Shown: piece by piece, positions 15,631 through 23,345 of the stretch | Position numbering within the stretch: position 1 is the stretch's first letter | How the letters are laid out: each line of letters starts with the position of its first letter | DNA from: RUG14199 sp045535205 | GTDB lineage: Bacteria; Bacillota; Clostridia; Oscillospirales; CAG-272 | Reading direction: 5' to 3' | Assembly: GCA_045535205.1 (NCBI GenBank) | Contig: JAZSLF010000024.1 | Location: 1 to 26,326 of the forward strand | DNA: 26,326 bases | Program-made: the position numbers and the translations under genes | The notes under the pieces: model-generated | What the model was told of the DNA's origin: nothing | The model's input: the letters and a program-made list of their open reading frames with translations, nothing else | Database searches by the model: none

Positions 15631-15657
15631 AATACGCCCAAGTCAATTGGGCGTATT
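15631..15657 (+). terminator. Hairpin between proS and queA
   Basis: An 11-base-pair stem (15631-15641 with 15647-15657) has a five-base loop, GTCAA. Only a short TATTTAA run follows, so it may be a weak terminator or an RNA-processing hairpin, leaving queA partly dependent on proS transcription. No separate queA promoter was found. Confidence 0.5.
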
Positions 15658-15675
15658 TAATACGAGGATAGGTTT

Positions 15676-16779
15676 ATGATAAAAAACGAGCTTACCAAAA
15701 CAGATCTTACCCTGAAGGATTTTTATTACGATCTGCCCAAGGAAAGAATTGCACAGACTCCCCTTGAAAAAAGAGACTCCTCTCGTCTTATGGTCATCGA
15801 CCGCCAAAAAGGAACTGTAGCCCACAAGGTGTTTTCCGACATAACTGATTATTTAAGACCCGGAGACGTTCTCGTTATAAATGATACAAGAGTTATTCCT
15901 GCAAGAATTATCGGAGTCAGAAGCCACAGAAACGAAAACGGAGCTTCCGTTGAAACGGGAAGCGATGCCCCCGTGGAGCTGCTTCTTCTCAAGCAGCTTG
16001 AAAACGACGTATGGGAGGCTCTTGCAGGGCCCGGCAAGCGTGCAAAGACAGGCGACACCCTTTCATTCGGAAACGGGATTCTCACGGGCAAGGTTCTTGA
16101 GATCAAGTCCGAAGGCGGTATAAGAAAGGTGAAGCTTTTTGCCGACAGCTCACGCTTTGACAGCGTATACAGCGCCCTTCATGAGCTGGGTTCAATGCCT
16201 CTGCCCCCTTATATCACCGAAAAGCTTGAAAACAAGGAGCGTTATCAGACAGTTTATTCAAGGTGCGAAGGCTCCTCTGCCGCACCCACGGCGGGACTCC
16301 ATTTCACAAACGAGCTTCTTGATAAGATAAAAGACATGGGAGTTGCCGTAGTTCCCGTTCTTCTCCACGTTGGTCTCGGAACGTTCCGTCCCGTAAAGGA
16401 AGAAAGAATTGCAGACCACGAAATGCACGCAGAGTACATTGAAGTAACAGAAGAAGCGGCCGAAATAATCAACGAAAGAAGAAAAAACGGAGGCAGAGTT
16501 ATTGCGGTCGGAACGACCTCCTGCCGTACTCTTGAAAGTGCTTCCGATGAAAACGGCATTCTCCATGCCGTCAGCGGTGACACGGGAATTTTCATCTATC
16601 CCGGCTACACCTTCAAAATGACAGATGCTCTTATAACGAATTTCCATCTGCCCGAAAGCACTCTGCTTATGCTTGTAAGTGCATTCTATAACAGAGAAAG
16701 TATGCTTGATGCTTACAAAACGGCAGTTGAAAATAAATACCGCTTTTTCTCCTTCGGAGATGCGATGCTGATTGTATAA
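15676..16779 (+). CDS. queA: S-adenosylmethionine:tRNA ribosyltransferase-isomerase (queuosine synthesis)
   Basis: QueA moves the ribosyl part of S-adenosylmethionine to preQ1 in tRNA to make epoxyqueuosine. The 367-residue protein shows the family signatures YDLPKERIAQTPLEKRDSSRL (split: YDLPKERIAQ at about 23-32), VLVINDTRVIPARI, PLPPYI, and the stretch SAAPTAGLHFT. Length is normal for the family. The ATG at 15676 has a weak GAGG upstream. It follows proS after 55 bases with a hairpin between them, and miaA follows. Nearby genes therefore share a tRNA charging/modification theme. Confidence 0.96.
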   Translation: MIKNELTKTDLTLKDFYYDLPKERIAQTPLEKRDSSRLMVIDRQKGTVAHKVFSDITDYLRPGDVLVINDTRVIPARIIGVRSHRNENGASVETGSDAPVELLLLKQLENDVWEALAGPGKRAKTGDTLSFGNGILTGKVLEIKSEGGIRKVKLFADSSRFDSVYSALHELGSMPLPPYITEKLENKERYQTVYSRCEGSSAAPTAGLHFTNELLDKIKDMGVAVVPVLLHVGLGTFRPVKEERIADHEMHAEYIEVTEEAAEIINERRKNGGRVIAVGTTSCRTLESASDENGILHAVSGDTGIFIYPGYTFKMTDALITNFHLPESTLLMLVSAFYNRESMLDAYKTAVENKYRFFSFGDAMLIV

Positions 16780-16928
16780 AAGATTTATACTATCAGCAGA
16801 TAAGAGATAAGAGAGAAAAGATAAGAGAAAATGAAGCTTTTTGCTTTGCAAAAAGAAACTGCGTATTTATATTAGACGTATGTATAATTGTGTTATGCAT
16901 GTGCCTAATATATGCATGGGAGGCGTAA
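16780..16928 (+). promoter_or_regulatory. Structured gap upstream of miaA
   Basis: This 149-base gap contains three things: a purine-rich repeat of the word GATAAGAGA (16799-16829); a hairpin CTTTTTGC/GCAAAAAG around 16835-16853; and a long imperfect hairpin, 16868-16887 with 16893-16912 (about 20 positions, three G-U pairs and one mismatch, loop TTGTG). The GGGAGG ribosome binding site of miaA starts only seven bases after the last stem. A TATAAT-like word at 16883-16888 lies inside the hairpin, but no convincing -35 box accompanies it. Confidence 0.4.
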
Positions 16929-17888
16929 ATGAAAGAATTTATAGCGGTCACGGGAGCTACCGCATCGGGCAAGACTTCCCTTTCGGTAGAGCTTGCAAAA
17001 CAACTGAATACAGAAATCATCTCATGCGACTCCATGCAGATATACAAGGGCATGAATGTGGGAACGGCAAAGCCCGACGAGGCCGAAAAATGCGGCATCG
17101 TACATCATATGCTTGACATTATCGAACCAGACGAGGAATTTTCAGCAGGAGACTATGCAGAGCGTGCGGGAAAGATAATTGACGGCATAATCGAAAAGGG
17201 AAAGATGCCTGTCATGTGCGGAGGTACTTTTTTGTACCTTGATACTCTGACGACCGTTTCCTCCCTCTCAGATGCATCAAAAGACGAAAAGCTGAGAGAC
17301 GAGCTTGAGGCTTATGCAAAGGAAAAGGGAAATTCTGCCCTTCACGAAATGCTTCGTGAATTTGATCCTGCGGCAGCAGAGTCCATTCATGAAAACAACG
17401 TCAAAAGAGTGGTAAGAGCCATTGAGATATATAAGACGACGGGCAAAACAAAAACGGAGTGGGATATTTTATCCAAAGAAAAAGAGCCTCCTTACAAAGC
17501 TCACATAATAACTATCGACTATCACAACAGAGAAATCCTTTATGACAGAATTAACAGACGAGTTGATATAATGATGGAAAAGGGGCTTGAAAAAGAAGCG
17601 AGAGAGCTTTATGAAAAAGGCTGTCTTGAAGTCGGCTACTGTGCCGCACAGGCCATCGGCTACAAGGAGTTTATTCCCTATTTTAAAGGTGAATGCTCTA
17701 TTGGCGATGTTGTTGACCTCATAAAGCAGTCAAGCAGAAATTACGCAAAGCGTCAGCTCACGTGGCTCAGAAGATACGAAAATGCCATCCGCATCTACGG
17801 AGACACCGAAAGCGGAGAAACAAAAACTAAAGAAATTCTGACAGAAGAAGCATTGAATGAGCTTCAAAACAGGAACGTAATAGAATAA
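16929..17888 (+). CDS. miaA: tRNA dimethylallyltransferase
   Basis: MiaA adds a dimethylallyl group to A37 of tRNAs that read codons beginning with U. The 319-residue protein begins with the P-loop GATASGKTS (9-17), then the family motif CDSMQIYKGMNVGTAKP (from 33), and MCGGTFLYLDTL about residue 96. The stretch AAQAIGYKEF lies near 240 and the C-terminal SSRNYAKRQLTWLRR is the typical tRNA-contacting part. The start is ATG at 16929 after GGGAGGCGTAA. Length is normal. A terminator follows within six bases of the stop. Confidence 0.97.
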   Translation: MKEFIAVTGATASGKTSLSVELAKQLNTEIISCDSMQIYKGMNVGTAKPDEAEKCGIVHHMLDIIEPDEEFSAGDYAERAGKIIDGIIEKGKMPVMCGGTFLYLDTLTTVSSLSDASKDEKLRDELEAYAKEKGNSALHEMLREFDPAAAESIHENNVKRVVRAIEIYKTTGKTKTEWDILSKEKEPPYKAHIITIDYHNREILYDRINRRVDIMMEKGLEKEARELYEKGCLEVGYCAAQAIGYKEFIPYFKGECSIGDVVDLIKQSSRNYAKRQLTWLRRYENAIRIYGDTESGETKTKEILTEEALNELQNRNVIE

Positions 17889-17893
17889 AAAAC

Positions 17894-17933
17894 AAGAGGA
17901 TGCCGAAAACCAACAAGTTTTTTGCATCCTCTT
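17894..17933. terminator. Bidirectional terminator between miaA and the small lipoprotein gene
   Basis: A 10-base-pair stem AAGAGGATGC (17894-17903 with 17924-17933) is extended inwards by A/T pairs. T-rich runs follow on both strands (TTTATATTTTA on plus, GTTTTTTATT on minus). It can end miaA transcripts and those of the converging lipoprotein gene, whose stop lies eight bases away. Confidence 0.85.
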
Positions 17934-17940
17934 TTATATT

Positions 17941-18288
17941 TTACTTAGCACGGTAAAAAATGATGTTCTGTCCGTCAATATTCAAAGTCAGAACATCTTT
18001 ATCGAGGGAGTATTCCACCGTTTCGGTAATGCTTCCGACCGTTATAAGAAGCTCTCCTGCATTTTCGGAAAGCTCGTATGTAAAGCTGTCTGAGGAAAAG
18101 CCCTCTGCACTGCGGCAACCGGTATTATCCTCACGGAATTCATAGGAAAGAATTATTTCCTCGCCGTCAAGCTGACCCGACGTTTCCCAAAGACCTATCA
18201 CGCTGTTATTTCCTTTGCAGGAAACAAGAAAAAGCATGAAAACAGCCGCTATAATAAATGCTGTATATTTAAGTGCTTTCATCATCAT
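17941..18288 (-). CDS. Small lipoprotein, unknown function
   Basis: The product has 115 residues. An N-terminal membrane segment ends FLFVSC-like (LFLVSCKG), a good lipobox with Cys24 as the lipidated residue. The mature part is a compact beta-rich domain with GLWETSGQLDG, SYEFREDNTG, and a C-terminal DVLTLNIDGQNIIFYRA. This pattern resembles small lipocalin-like GTW-type lipoprotein domains in Firmicutes, but I cannot assign a family firmly. Three ATG codons in a row (18288, 18285, 18282) are candidate starts. The GAGG ribosome binding site overlaps the stop of the thioesterase gene, so translation is probably coupled. Confidence 0.75.
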   Translation of the reverse strand: MMMKALKYTAFIIAAVFMLFLVSCKGNNSVIGLWETSGQLDGEEIILSYEFREDNTGCRSAEGFSSDSFTYELSENAGELLITVGSITETVEYSLDKDVLTLNIDGQNIIFYRAK

Positions 18289-18294
18289 TTATCC

Positions 18295-19008
18295 TCAAAG
18301 ATCATAACCTTCAATATATACCTGAACGTTGGTCTTGCCGTCATTTCGTACCGTCTTTATGAAATAACCGTCGCCGCTTTCAGCACCGAACACTTCAAGC
18401 TTTTCACCGAGAGGTGCTTCTCCCACGTACATAATGTCAAGAGTCTTTACCCTTTTGTTTTCAAAGCCTTTCATGAAGCCCCAGGCAAGATCCGCATATT
18501 TTGTATTGTTCATGTGCATATTCTTGTCCGTATCGGTGTAGGAAACAACCCTCTCACCGAGCTTTTCAAGATTTTCCGGAACTGCAAGACGGCGGGGCAT
18601 TTCCATGGCTATCGCCTCATCTGAGCCGTAGTTTATACCTGAGTCTGATGCACGGCAAAGTCTGCCCGTTTCCGTGTTGAGAAGTGCCCAGACAGAGCAC
18701 ACCTCAGCCACCACTCTGCCCTCTTTTTCAATACTGTAGCATCTTTCAAAGGTTACCCCGTGGCTGATCGTTGCCCATGTTGATACTTTTATTTCATCGT
18801 GAGAAAAAACAGGCTCGTAGACCTGAAGCTTCTGACGGCTGAGAATAAAAGAAAGGTGCTTTTCAAGAAGCTCATCGTAAGATGGACCGACTGCCTCCAT
18901 GTGACAGTTGGAGGCATCCTGCATATATCTGAGATACCCCGTAGGAGTCATAAAGCCGTTGAAATCGGTATCGTGAACGTTCACCTTATAAGATTCTGTA
19001 TGTTTCAT
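18295..19008 (-). CDS. Acyl-ACP thioesterase (double hot-dog fold)
   Basis: The 237-residue protein belongs to the bacterial acyl-acyl carrier protein thioesterase family, which releases free fatty acids from ACP. The first hot-dog domain begins with VHDTDFNGFMTPTGYLRYM (11-29). The second contains the catalytic Asn/His region DTDKNMHMNNTKYAD (159-173), where Asn163, His165 and Asn167 are the likely active residues. A stretch typical of the family is GVTFERCYSIE (84-94). The start is ATG at 19008 after CAGGTGAATT. It lies six bases upstream of a small lipoprotein gene and 67 bases downstream of fba. Confidence 0.88.
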   Translation of the reverse strand: MKHTESYKVNVHDTDFNGFMTPTGYLRYMQDASNCHMEAVGPSYDELLEKHLSFILSRQKLQVYEPVFSHDEIKVSTWATISHGVTFERCYSIEKEGRVVAEVCSVWALLNTETGRLCRASDSGINYGSDEAIAMEMPRRLAVPENLEKLGERVVSYTDTDKNMHMNNTKYADLAWGFMKGFENKRVKTLDIMYVGEAPLGEKLEVFGAESGDGYFIKTVRNDGKTNVQVYIEGYDL

Positions 19009-19039
19009 AATTCACCTGATCTATATCAATTAATACAGC

Positions 19040-19061
19040 GGAGGAACTAAAAAGTTCCTCC
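19040..19061 (-). terminator. Hairpin after the aldolase gene
   Basis: An eight-base-pair stem GGAGGAAC/GTTCCTCC (19040-19047 with 19054-19061) has a TAAAAA loop. On the minus strand it lies 14 bases after the aldolase stop, but only a weak T-rich run follows, so it may allow readthrough into the thioesterase gene. Confidence 0.5.
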
Positions 19062-19075
19062 TGAAAATTATTCGT

Positions 19076-19996
19076 TTAAAGAGTATTTGCGCTTCCGAGA
19101 ACGTTATAGATCTTATGAAGAACCATCTTCTTTACTTCGTCTCTGCCTACCGTGAGGTACTGTCTGGGGTCAAAAGCTTCGGGCTGACCTGCAATAACAC
19201 GTCTCACACCCGCCGTCATAGCAAGACGTATGTCGGAGTCGATATTGATCTTGCATACTGCAAGACGGGCAGCCTGTCTGAGCAGTTCTTCGGGAACACC
19301 CTTGGCACCCGAAAGGTTGCCGCCGCAAGCGTTGATCTCATCGATAAGCTCAGGGATAACGGAAGATGCGCCGTGAAGAACGATGGGGAAACCGGGAACT
19401 CTCTTCATGATCCCTTCAAGAATATCAAAACGGAGTCTGGGTTCACCGGAGAACTTAAATGCGCCGTGACTTGTGCCGATGGCGATTGCAAGGGAGTCAA
19501 CGCCTGTTCTTGCAACAAATTCTTCAACCTCGTCGGGATTTGTGTACATATCATCGTCGCTCATGCCGTTTCCGATACCTACAAGCTTACCGAGTTCGCC
19601 TTCTACAACTACTCCTCTTTCGTGAGCGTAGTCAACTACCTTCTTTGTGAGTGCGATGTTTTCTTCAAAGGAATACTTTGAACCGTCTATCATAACGGAG
19701 GAGAAGCCGCCGTCAATACAGCTCTTGCAAATTTCAAAATCTGCACCGTGGTCAAGGTGGAGAGCAAAGTCAACGTCACAATCCTCTGCCGCTGCCTTTG
19801 CAAGTGCCATGAGGTATGCGTGCTTCGCATATTTACGTGCACCTGCGGAAACCTGAAGAATAACAGGGCTCTTTGCTTCTGAAGCCGCTTCCGTTATTGC
19901 CTGAATGATCTCCATATTGTTGATGTTGAAGGCTCCGATAGCGTAGCCTCCTTCGTATGCCTTTTTAAACATTTCGGTGGTGGTAACGAGTGCCAT
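19076..19996 (-). CDS. fba: Class II fructose-1,6-bisphosphate aldolase
   Basis: The enzyme splits fructose-1,6-bisphosphate into dihydroxyacetone phosphate and glyceraldehyde-3-phosphate in glycolysis. I use the ATG at 19996, five bases after CGGAGG; an upstream in-frame ATG adds seven residues but lacks this spacing. The 306-residue protein has the zinc and catalytic residues of class II enzymes: LHLDHGAD (Asp82, His83), EGELG (132-136), TSHGAFKF (His177), and VLHGASS (His208). Its length fits the class IIB (FbaA-like) group. A tagatose-bisphosphate aldolase is possible but less likely. It has its own promoter. Confidence 0.92.
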   Translation of the reverse strand: MALVTTTEMFKKAYEGGYAIGAFNINNMEIIQAITEAASEAKSPVILQVSAGARKYAKHAYLMALAKAAAEDCDVDFALHLDHGADFEICKSCIDGGFSSVMIDGSKYSFEENIALTKKVVDYAHERGVVVEGELGKLVGIGNGMSDDDMYTNPDEVEEFVARTGVDSLAIAIGTSHGAFKFSGEPRLRFDILEGIMKRVPGFPIVLHGASSVIPELIDEINACGGNLSGAKGVPEELLRQAARLAVCKINIDSDIRLAMTAGVRRVIAGQPEAFDPRQYLTVGRDEVKKMVLHKIYNVLGSANTL

Positions 19997-20032
19997 AATA
20001 TCCTCCGTATTTTTCAATTATACATCTTATAT

Positions 20033-20061
20033 ATTTTAACTCCATTATTCAGAAAAATCAA
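20033..20061 (-). promoter_or_regulatory. Sigma-A promoter for fba
   Basis: On the minus strand, TTGATT (20061-20056), a 17-base spacer and TAAAAT (20038-20033) lie about 37 bases before the aldolase ATG. The match to consensus is moderate. Confidence 0.55.
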
Positions 20062-20150
20062 CCTTTAAAAGCAAAAAATCCTGTTTTTTTCTTTGTTTTT
20101 ATAATAAGATATTTTTATGGTCATTTTAAACAAAATATACACTCGGACAG

Positions 20151-20179
20151 TTGAAATTGTGTTGAAAATATGGTACAAT
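20151..20179 (+). promoter_or_regulatory. Extended -10 promoter for the DUF362/fucI genes
   Basis: TTGAAA (20151-20156), a 17-base spacer and TACAAT (20174-20179) with TGG before the -10 box form a good promoter. The start near 20186 gives a leader of about 30 bases. Confidence 0.7.
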
Positions 20180-20215
20180 TGATAAAACGATTTAAGTAAG
20201 TGAGCTTGATTTATA

Positions 20216-21379
20216 ATGAACTCCACAAAAAGCACGGTTTCCGTCGTAAAGTGTAAAAGCTATGAAAAAGACGAGGTCGCTTCGGCATTCGACAGGCTTC
20301 TCGCCCCTATCGGAAACCTTGATTTCATAAAAGCGGGAATGAAGGTGGCAATAAAAGCCAACTTAGTCACCGCCATAAAGCCCGAAAAAGCGGCAACGAC
20401 CCATCCGTCGCTGGTACTTGAGCTATGCCGCAGGCTTAGTCAAAAGGGTGCCAAGGTCACCGTAGGCGACTCTCCCGGCGGTCCTTTCAATGCAATTTAT
20501 ATGAAAGGTGTCTATGCTGCCACGGAAATGAATAAAATTACCGAGGCGGGAGGCAGCGTAAACTCAAATTTTAAAGTCGAAAAATGTGAAGACTTCAAAG
20601 ATGCTGACGTGATGCACACCTTTGATTATACCGCATGGCTGAAGGAAGCTGACGTGATAATTAATTTTGCCAAGCTGAAGACCCACGGAATGATGGGAAT
20701 GTCGGCGGCGGTCAAGAATATGTTCGGTGCAATTCCGGGTACGGAAAAGCCCGAATACCATTACCGTTTTTCAAACAGCAGAGATTTTGCTTCAATGCTC
20801 ATTGATATTGACGAGTTTTTCAAGCCTCAACTGAATATCATTGACGGAGTCATAGGAATGGAGGGAAACGGGCCCACTATGGGTACTCCGAGAGAGATAG
20901 GCATTTTAGCGGCTTCTGCCTCCGTTTACGATCTTGACACGGTATGTGCGGGAATAATCGGACTTACGCCCGATAAAGTCCCCACCTGTCAGGTCGCTAT
21001 TGAAAGAGGTCTCGGAAACCCGCCGGAAGAAATTCTCGTTCTCGGCGACGGCAAGGACGTTCGGATAAATGATTATAAAAACATCGACCGCCCCAACGAC
21101 ATAGAATTTTTCACGGGACTTGTCGGAATGAACAGCAAGCTGTTCAACAAAATTGCAAAAGCCGCCCTGTGTACAAGACCCGTTCTGAAAAAAGGCTGCG
21201 TAGGTTGTGAAAAATGCAAAAGGATCTGTCCTGCAAACGCAATTACCATGAAAAACAAAAAGCCGGTCATCGACCGTTCAAAATGTATTCGTTGCTTCTG
21301 CTGTCAGGAGTTTTGCCCCAAGGGTGCTCTTGAAGTGCACCGTCCCGTTGCGGCAAGATTACTTGCAAGAAGCAAATAA
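20216..21379 (+). CDS. DUF362-family protein with C-terminal double [4Fe-4S] ferredoxin domain
   Basis: The 387-residue protein carries an N-terminal DUF362 domain (about 20-300) with VAIKANLV, VGDSPGGPF, INFAKLKTHGMMGMSAAVKNMFG and GMEGNGP stretches typical of the family. It ends with two [4Fe-4S] motifs, CVGCEKCKRICP and CIRCFCCQEFCP (about 325-370). Such proteins are common in anaerobes; the function is not established and a redox role is inferred from the clusters. The ribosome binding site is weak (GTGAG, 12 bases from the ATG), so translation may be low or the start imprecise. fucI follows after 42 bases. Confidence 0.88.
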   Translation: MNSTKSTVSVVKCKSYEKDEVASAFDRLLAPIGNLDFIKAGMKVAIKANLVTAIKPEKAATTHPSLVLELCRRLSQKGAKVTVGDSPGGPFNAIYMKGVYAATEMNKITEAGGSVNSNFKVEKCEDFKDADVMHTFDYTAWLKEADVIINFAKLKTHGMMGMSAAVKNMFGAIPGTEKPEYHYRFSNSRDFASMLIDIDEFFKPQLNIIDGVIGMEGNGPTMGTPREIGILAASASVYDLDTVCAGIIGLTPDKVPTCQVAIERGLGNPPEEILVLGDGKDVRINDYKNIDRPNDIEFFTGLVGMNSKLFNKIAKAALCTRPVLKKGCVGCEKCKRICPANAITMKNKKPVIDRSKCIRCFCCQEFCPKGALEVHRPVAARLLARSK

Positions 21380-21421
21380 ATCATAAATTAATTCATCTAT
21401 ATATTTAAGGAGAAACAAACA

Positions 21422-23224
21422 ATGGCAGAAAACAGATTTGTAGGCGATTATCCCGCAATCGGTATCCGTCCCACCATCGACGGAAGAAGGGGAGCTCTCA
21501 AGGTTCGTGAATCCCTTGAAGAACAGACAATGAATATGGCAAAGAGTGCCGCAAAGCTCTTTGAAGAAAACCTTTGCTACTCCAACGGCGAGCCCGTTCG
21601 TGTTGTTATCGCAGATACTACAATAGGCAGAGTAGGAGAAGCAGCTGCCTGTGCTGAAAAGTTCAAGAAGGAAGGCGTTGCCGTAACTCTTACGGTTACT
21701 CCCTGCTGGTGCTACGGTGCCGAAACAATGGATATGGATCCCACGACGATAAAGGCTGTATGGGGCTTCAACGGAACAGAACGTCCCGGTGCGGTTTCCC
21801 TTGCATCCGTTCTCGCAACCCATGCACAGAAGGGGCTTCCCGCATTCGGTATTTACGGACACGACGTTCAGAACGCTGATGACACAAGTATTCCCGAAGA
21901 TGTAAAAGAAAAGCTCCTGCGCTTCGGCAGAGCAGCAGTTGCGGCTGCAACCATGAGAGGCAAGTCATATCTCCAGATAGGCTCTATCTGCATGGGTATC
22001 GGCGGTTCCATTATAGATCCCGAATTCATCGAAGACTATCTCGGAATGAGAGTTGAATCTGTTGATGAAGTTGAAATAATCAGACGAATGACTGAAGAAA
22101 TCTATGACAAGGCTGAATTTGAAAAAGCTATGGCATGGGTAAAGGAAAACTGTATCGAAGGCTTCGACAAAAACCCCGACTTTCTCCAGAGAACCCGTGA
22201 ACATAAGGATGCTGACTGGGAATTCGTTGTAAAGATGATGATCATCATCAAGGATCTCATGAACGGTAACAAGAACCTTCCCGAAGGCTGTGAAGAAGAA
22301 ATGGTCGGTCACAATGCAATTGCGGCAGGCTTCCAGGGTCAGAGACAGTGGACAGACTTTTATCCCAACTGCGACTTTCCCGAATCCATGCTCAACACAT
22401 CATTTGACTGGAACGGTGCACGTGAGCCTTACATTCTCGCAACAGAGAATGACGTTCTCAACGGTCTCGGAATGCTCTTTATGAAGCTGCTCACAAACAG
22501 AGCACAGATCTTCGCTGACGTTCGTACGTACTGGAGTCCCGAAGCTGTCAAGAAGGCGGCGGGCTACGAGCTCGAAGGCAAGGCAAAGGAAAGTGACGGT
22601 ATTATCCACCTTATCAACTCCGGTGCGGCTTGTCTCGACGCTTGCGGCGAAGCTATCGAAGCTGACGGAACACCCTCTATGAAAAAGTGGTGGGAGGTTA
22701 CACCCGAAGATCAGAAGAACATTATGAATGCTACCACATGGAACTATGCTGACATCGGCTATTTCAGAGGCGGCGGCTACTCCTCAAGATTTGTTACAAA
22801 GGCAGAAATGCCCGTTACAATGATAAGACTCAATCTCGTAAAGGGACTCGGTCCGATGCTCCAGATCGCTGAAGGCTGGACAGTTGCTCTGCCCGACGAG
22901 GTAACAGACGTTCTTTGGAAGAGAACTGACTATACATGGCCTTGCACATGGTTTGCTCCCAGACTTACAGGCAAGGGTGCATTCAAGAGTGCTTATGACC
23001 TTATGAACAATTGGGGTGCAAACCACGGTGCCATAAGCTACGGTCACATCGGTGCTGACCTTATTACCCTCTGCTCAATGCTCCGTATCCCCGTTGCGCT
23101 CCATAACGTTCCAGAAGAAGACATCTTCCGTCCCGCTTCCTTCAATGCTTTCGGCATGGACAAGGAAGGTCAGGACTTCCGAGCTTGCGCAGCATACGGC
23201 CCTCTCTACAGAAGCATCAGATAA
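21422..23224 (+). CDS. fucI: L-fucose isomerase
   Basis: FucI interconverts L-fucose and L-fuculose using Mn2+. The 600-residue protein matches the E. coli enzyme throughout, including IGIRPTIDGRRG, VRESLEEQTMNMAKS, VTPCWCYGAETMDMDPT, YGHDVQNADDTSIP and a closing YGPLY. The catalytic metal ligands are Glu342 (in ATEND), Asp366 (in FADVRTYW) and His535 (in GANHG). Length is slightly above the usual 591. The start is ATG at 21422 after AAGGAG. No fuculokinase, fuculose-phosphate aldolase or transporter is in the window, so the remaining fucose steps lie elsewhere or differ. It may share the DUF362 promoter. Confidence 0.96.
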   Translation: MAENRFVGDYPAIGIRPTIDGRRGALKVRESLEEQTMNMAKSAAKLFEENLCYSNGEPVRVVIADTTIGRVGEAAACAEKFKKEGVAVTLTVTPCWCYGAETMDMDPTTIKAVWGFNGTERPGAVSLASVLATHAQKGLPAFGIYGHDVQNADDTSIPEDVKEKLLRFGRAAVAAATMRGKSYLQIGSICMGIGGSIIDPEFIEDYLGMRVESVDEVEIIRRMTEEIYDKAEFEKAMAWVKENCIEGFDKNPDFLQRTREHKDADWEFVVKMMIIIKDLMNGNKNLPEGCEEEMVGHNAIAAGFQGQRQWTDFYPNCDFPESMLNTSFDWNGAREPYILATENDVLNGLGMLFMKLLTNRAQIFADVRTYWSPEAVKKAAGYELEGKAKESDGIIHLINSGAACLDACGEAIEADGTPSMKKWWEVTPEDQKNIMNATTWNYADIGYFRGGGYSSRFVTKAEMPVTMIRLNLVKGLGPMLQIAEGWTVALPDEVTDVLWKRTDYTWPCTWFAPRLTGKGAFKSAYDLMNNWGANHGAISYGHIGADLITLCSMLRIPVALHNVPEEDIFRPASFNAFGMDKEGQDFRACAAYGPLYRSIR

Positions 23225-23233
23225 CACATTTTT

Positions 23234-23253
23234 GGGGTGGTCTATACCACCCC
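23234..23253 (+). terminator. Terminator hairpin after fucI
   Basis: GGGGTGGT (23234-23241) pairs with ACCACCCC (23246-23253) across a four-base loop CTAT. It starts nine bases after the stop codon. The following T run is short (TTACATT). Confidence 0.55.
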
Positions 23254-23345
23254 TTACATTCCCCCTGTCAAAACCTTGCGAAAAACATCAACTTACCGCA
23301 TTAGTATTGCTGCTACAAAACCGCACCTACAGAAAGGATCATGCT

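Noticed and set aside
23052..23345. Upstream extension of the Ig-like dockerin gene into fucI
   Set aside because: The extra 98 codons overlap fucI and a terminator, while the ATG at 23346 has a ribosome binding site and begins a clear signal peptide.
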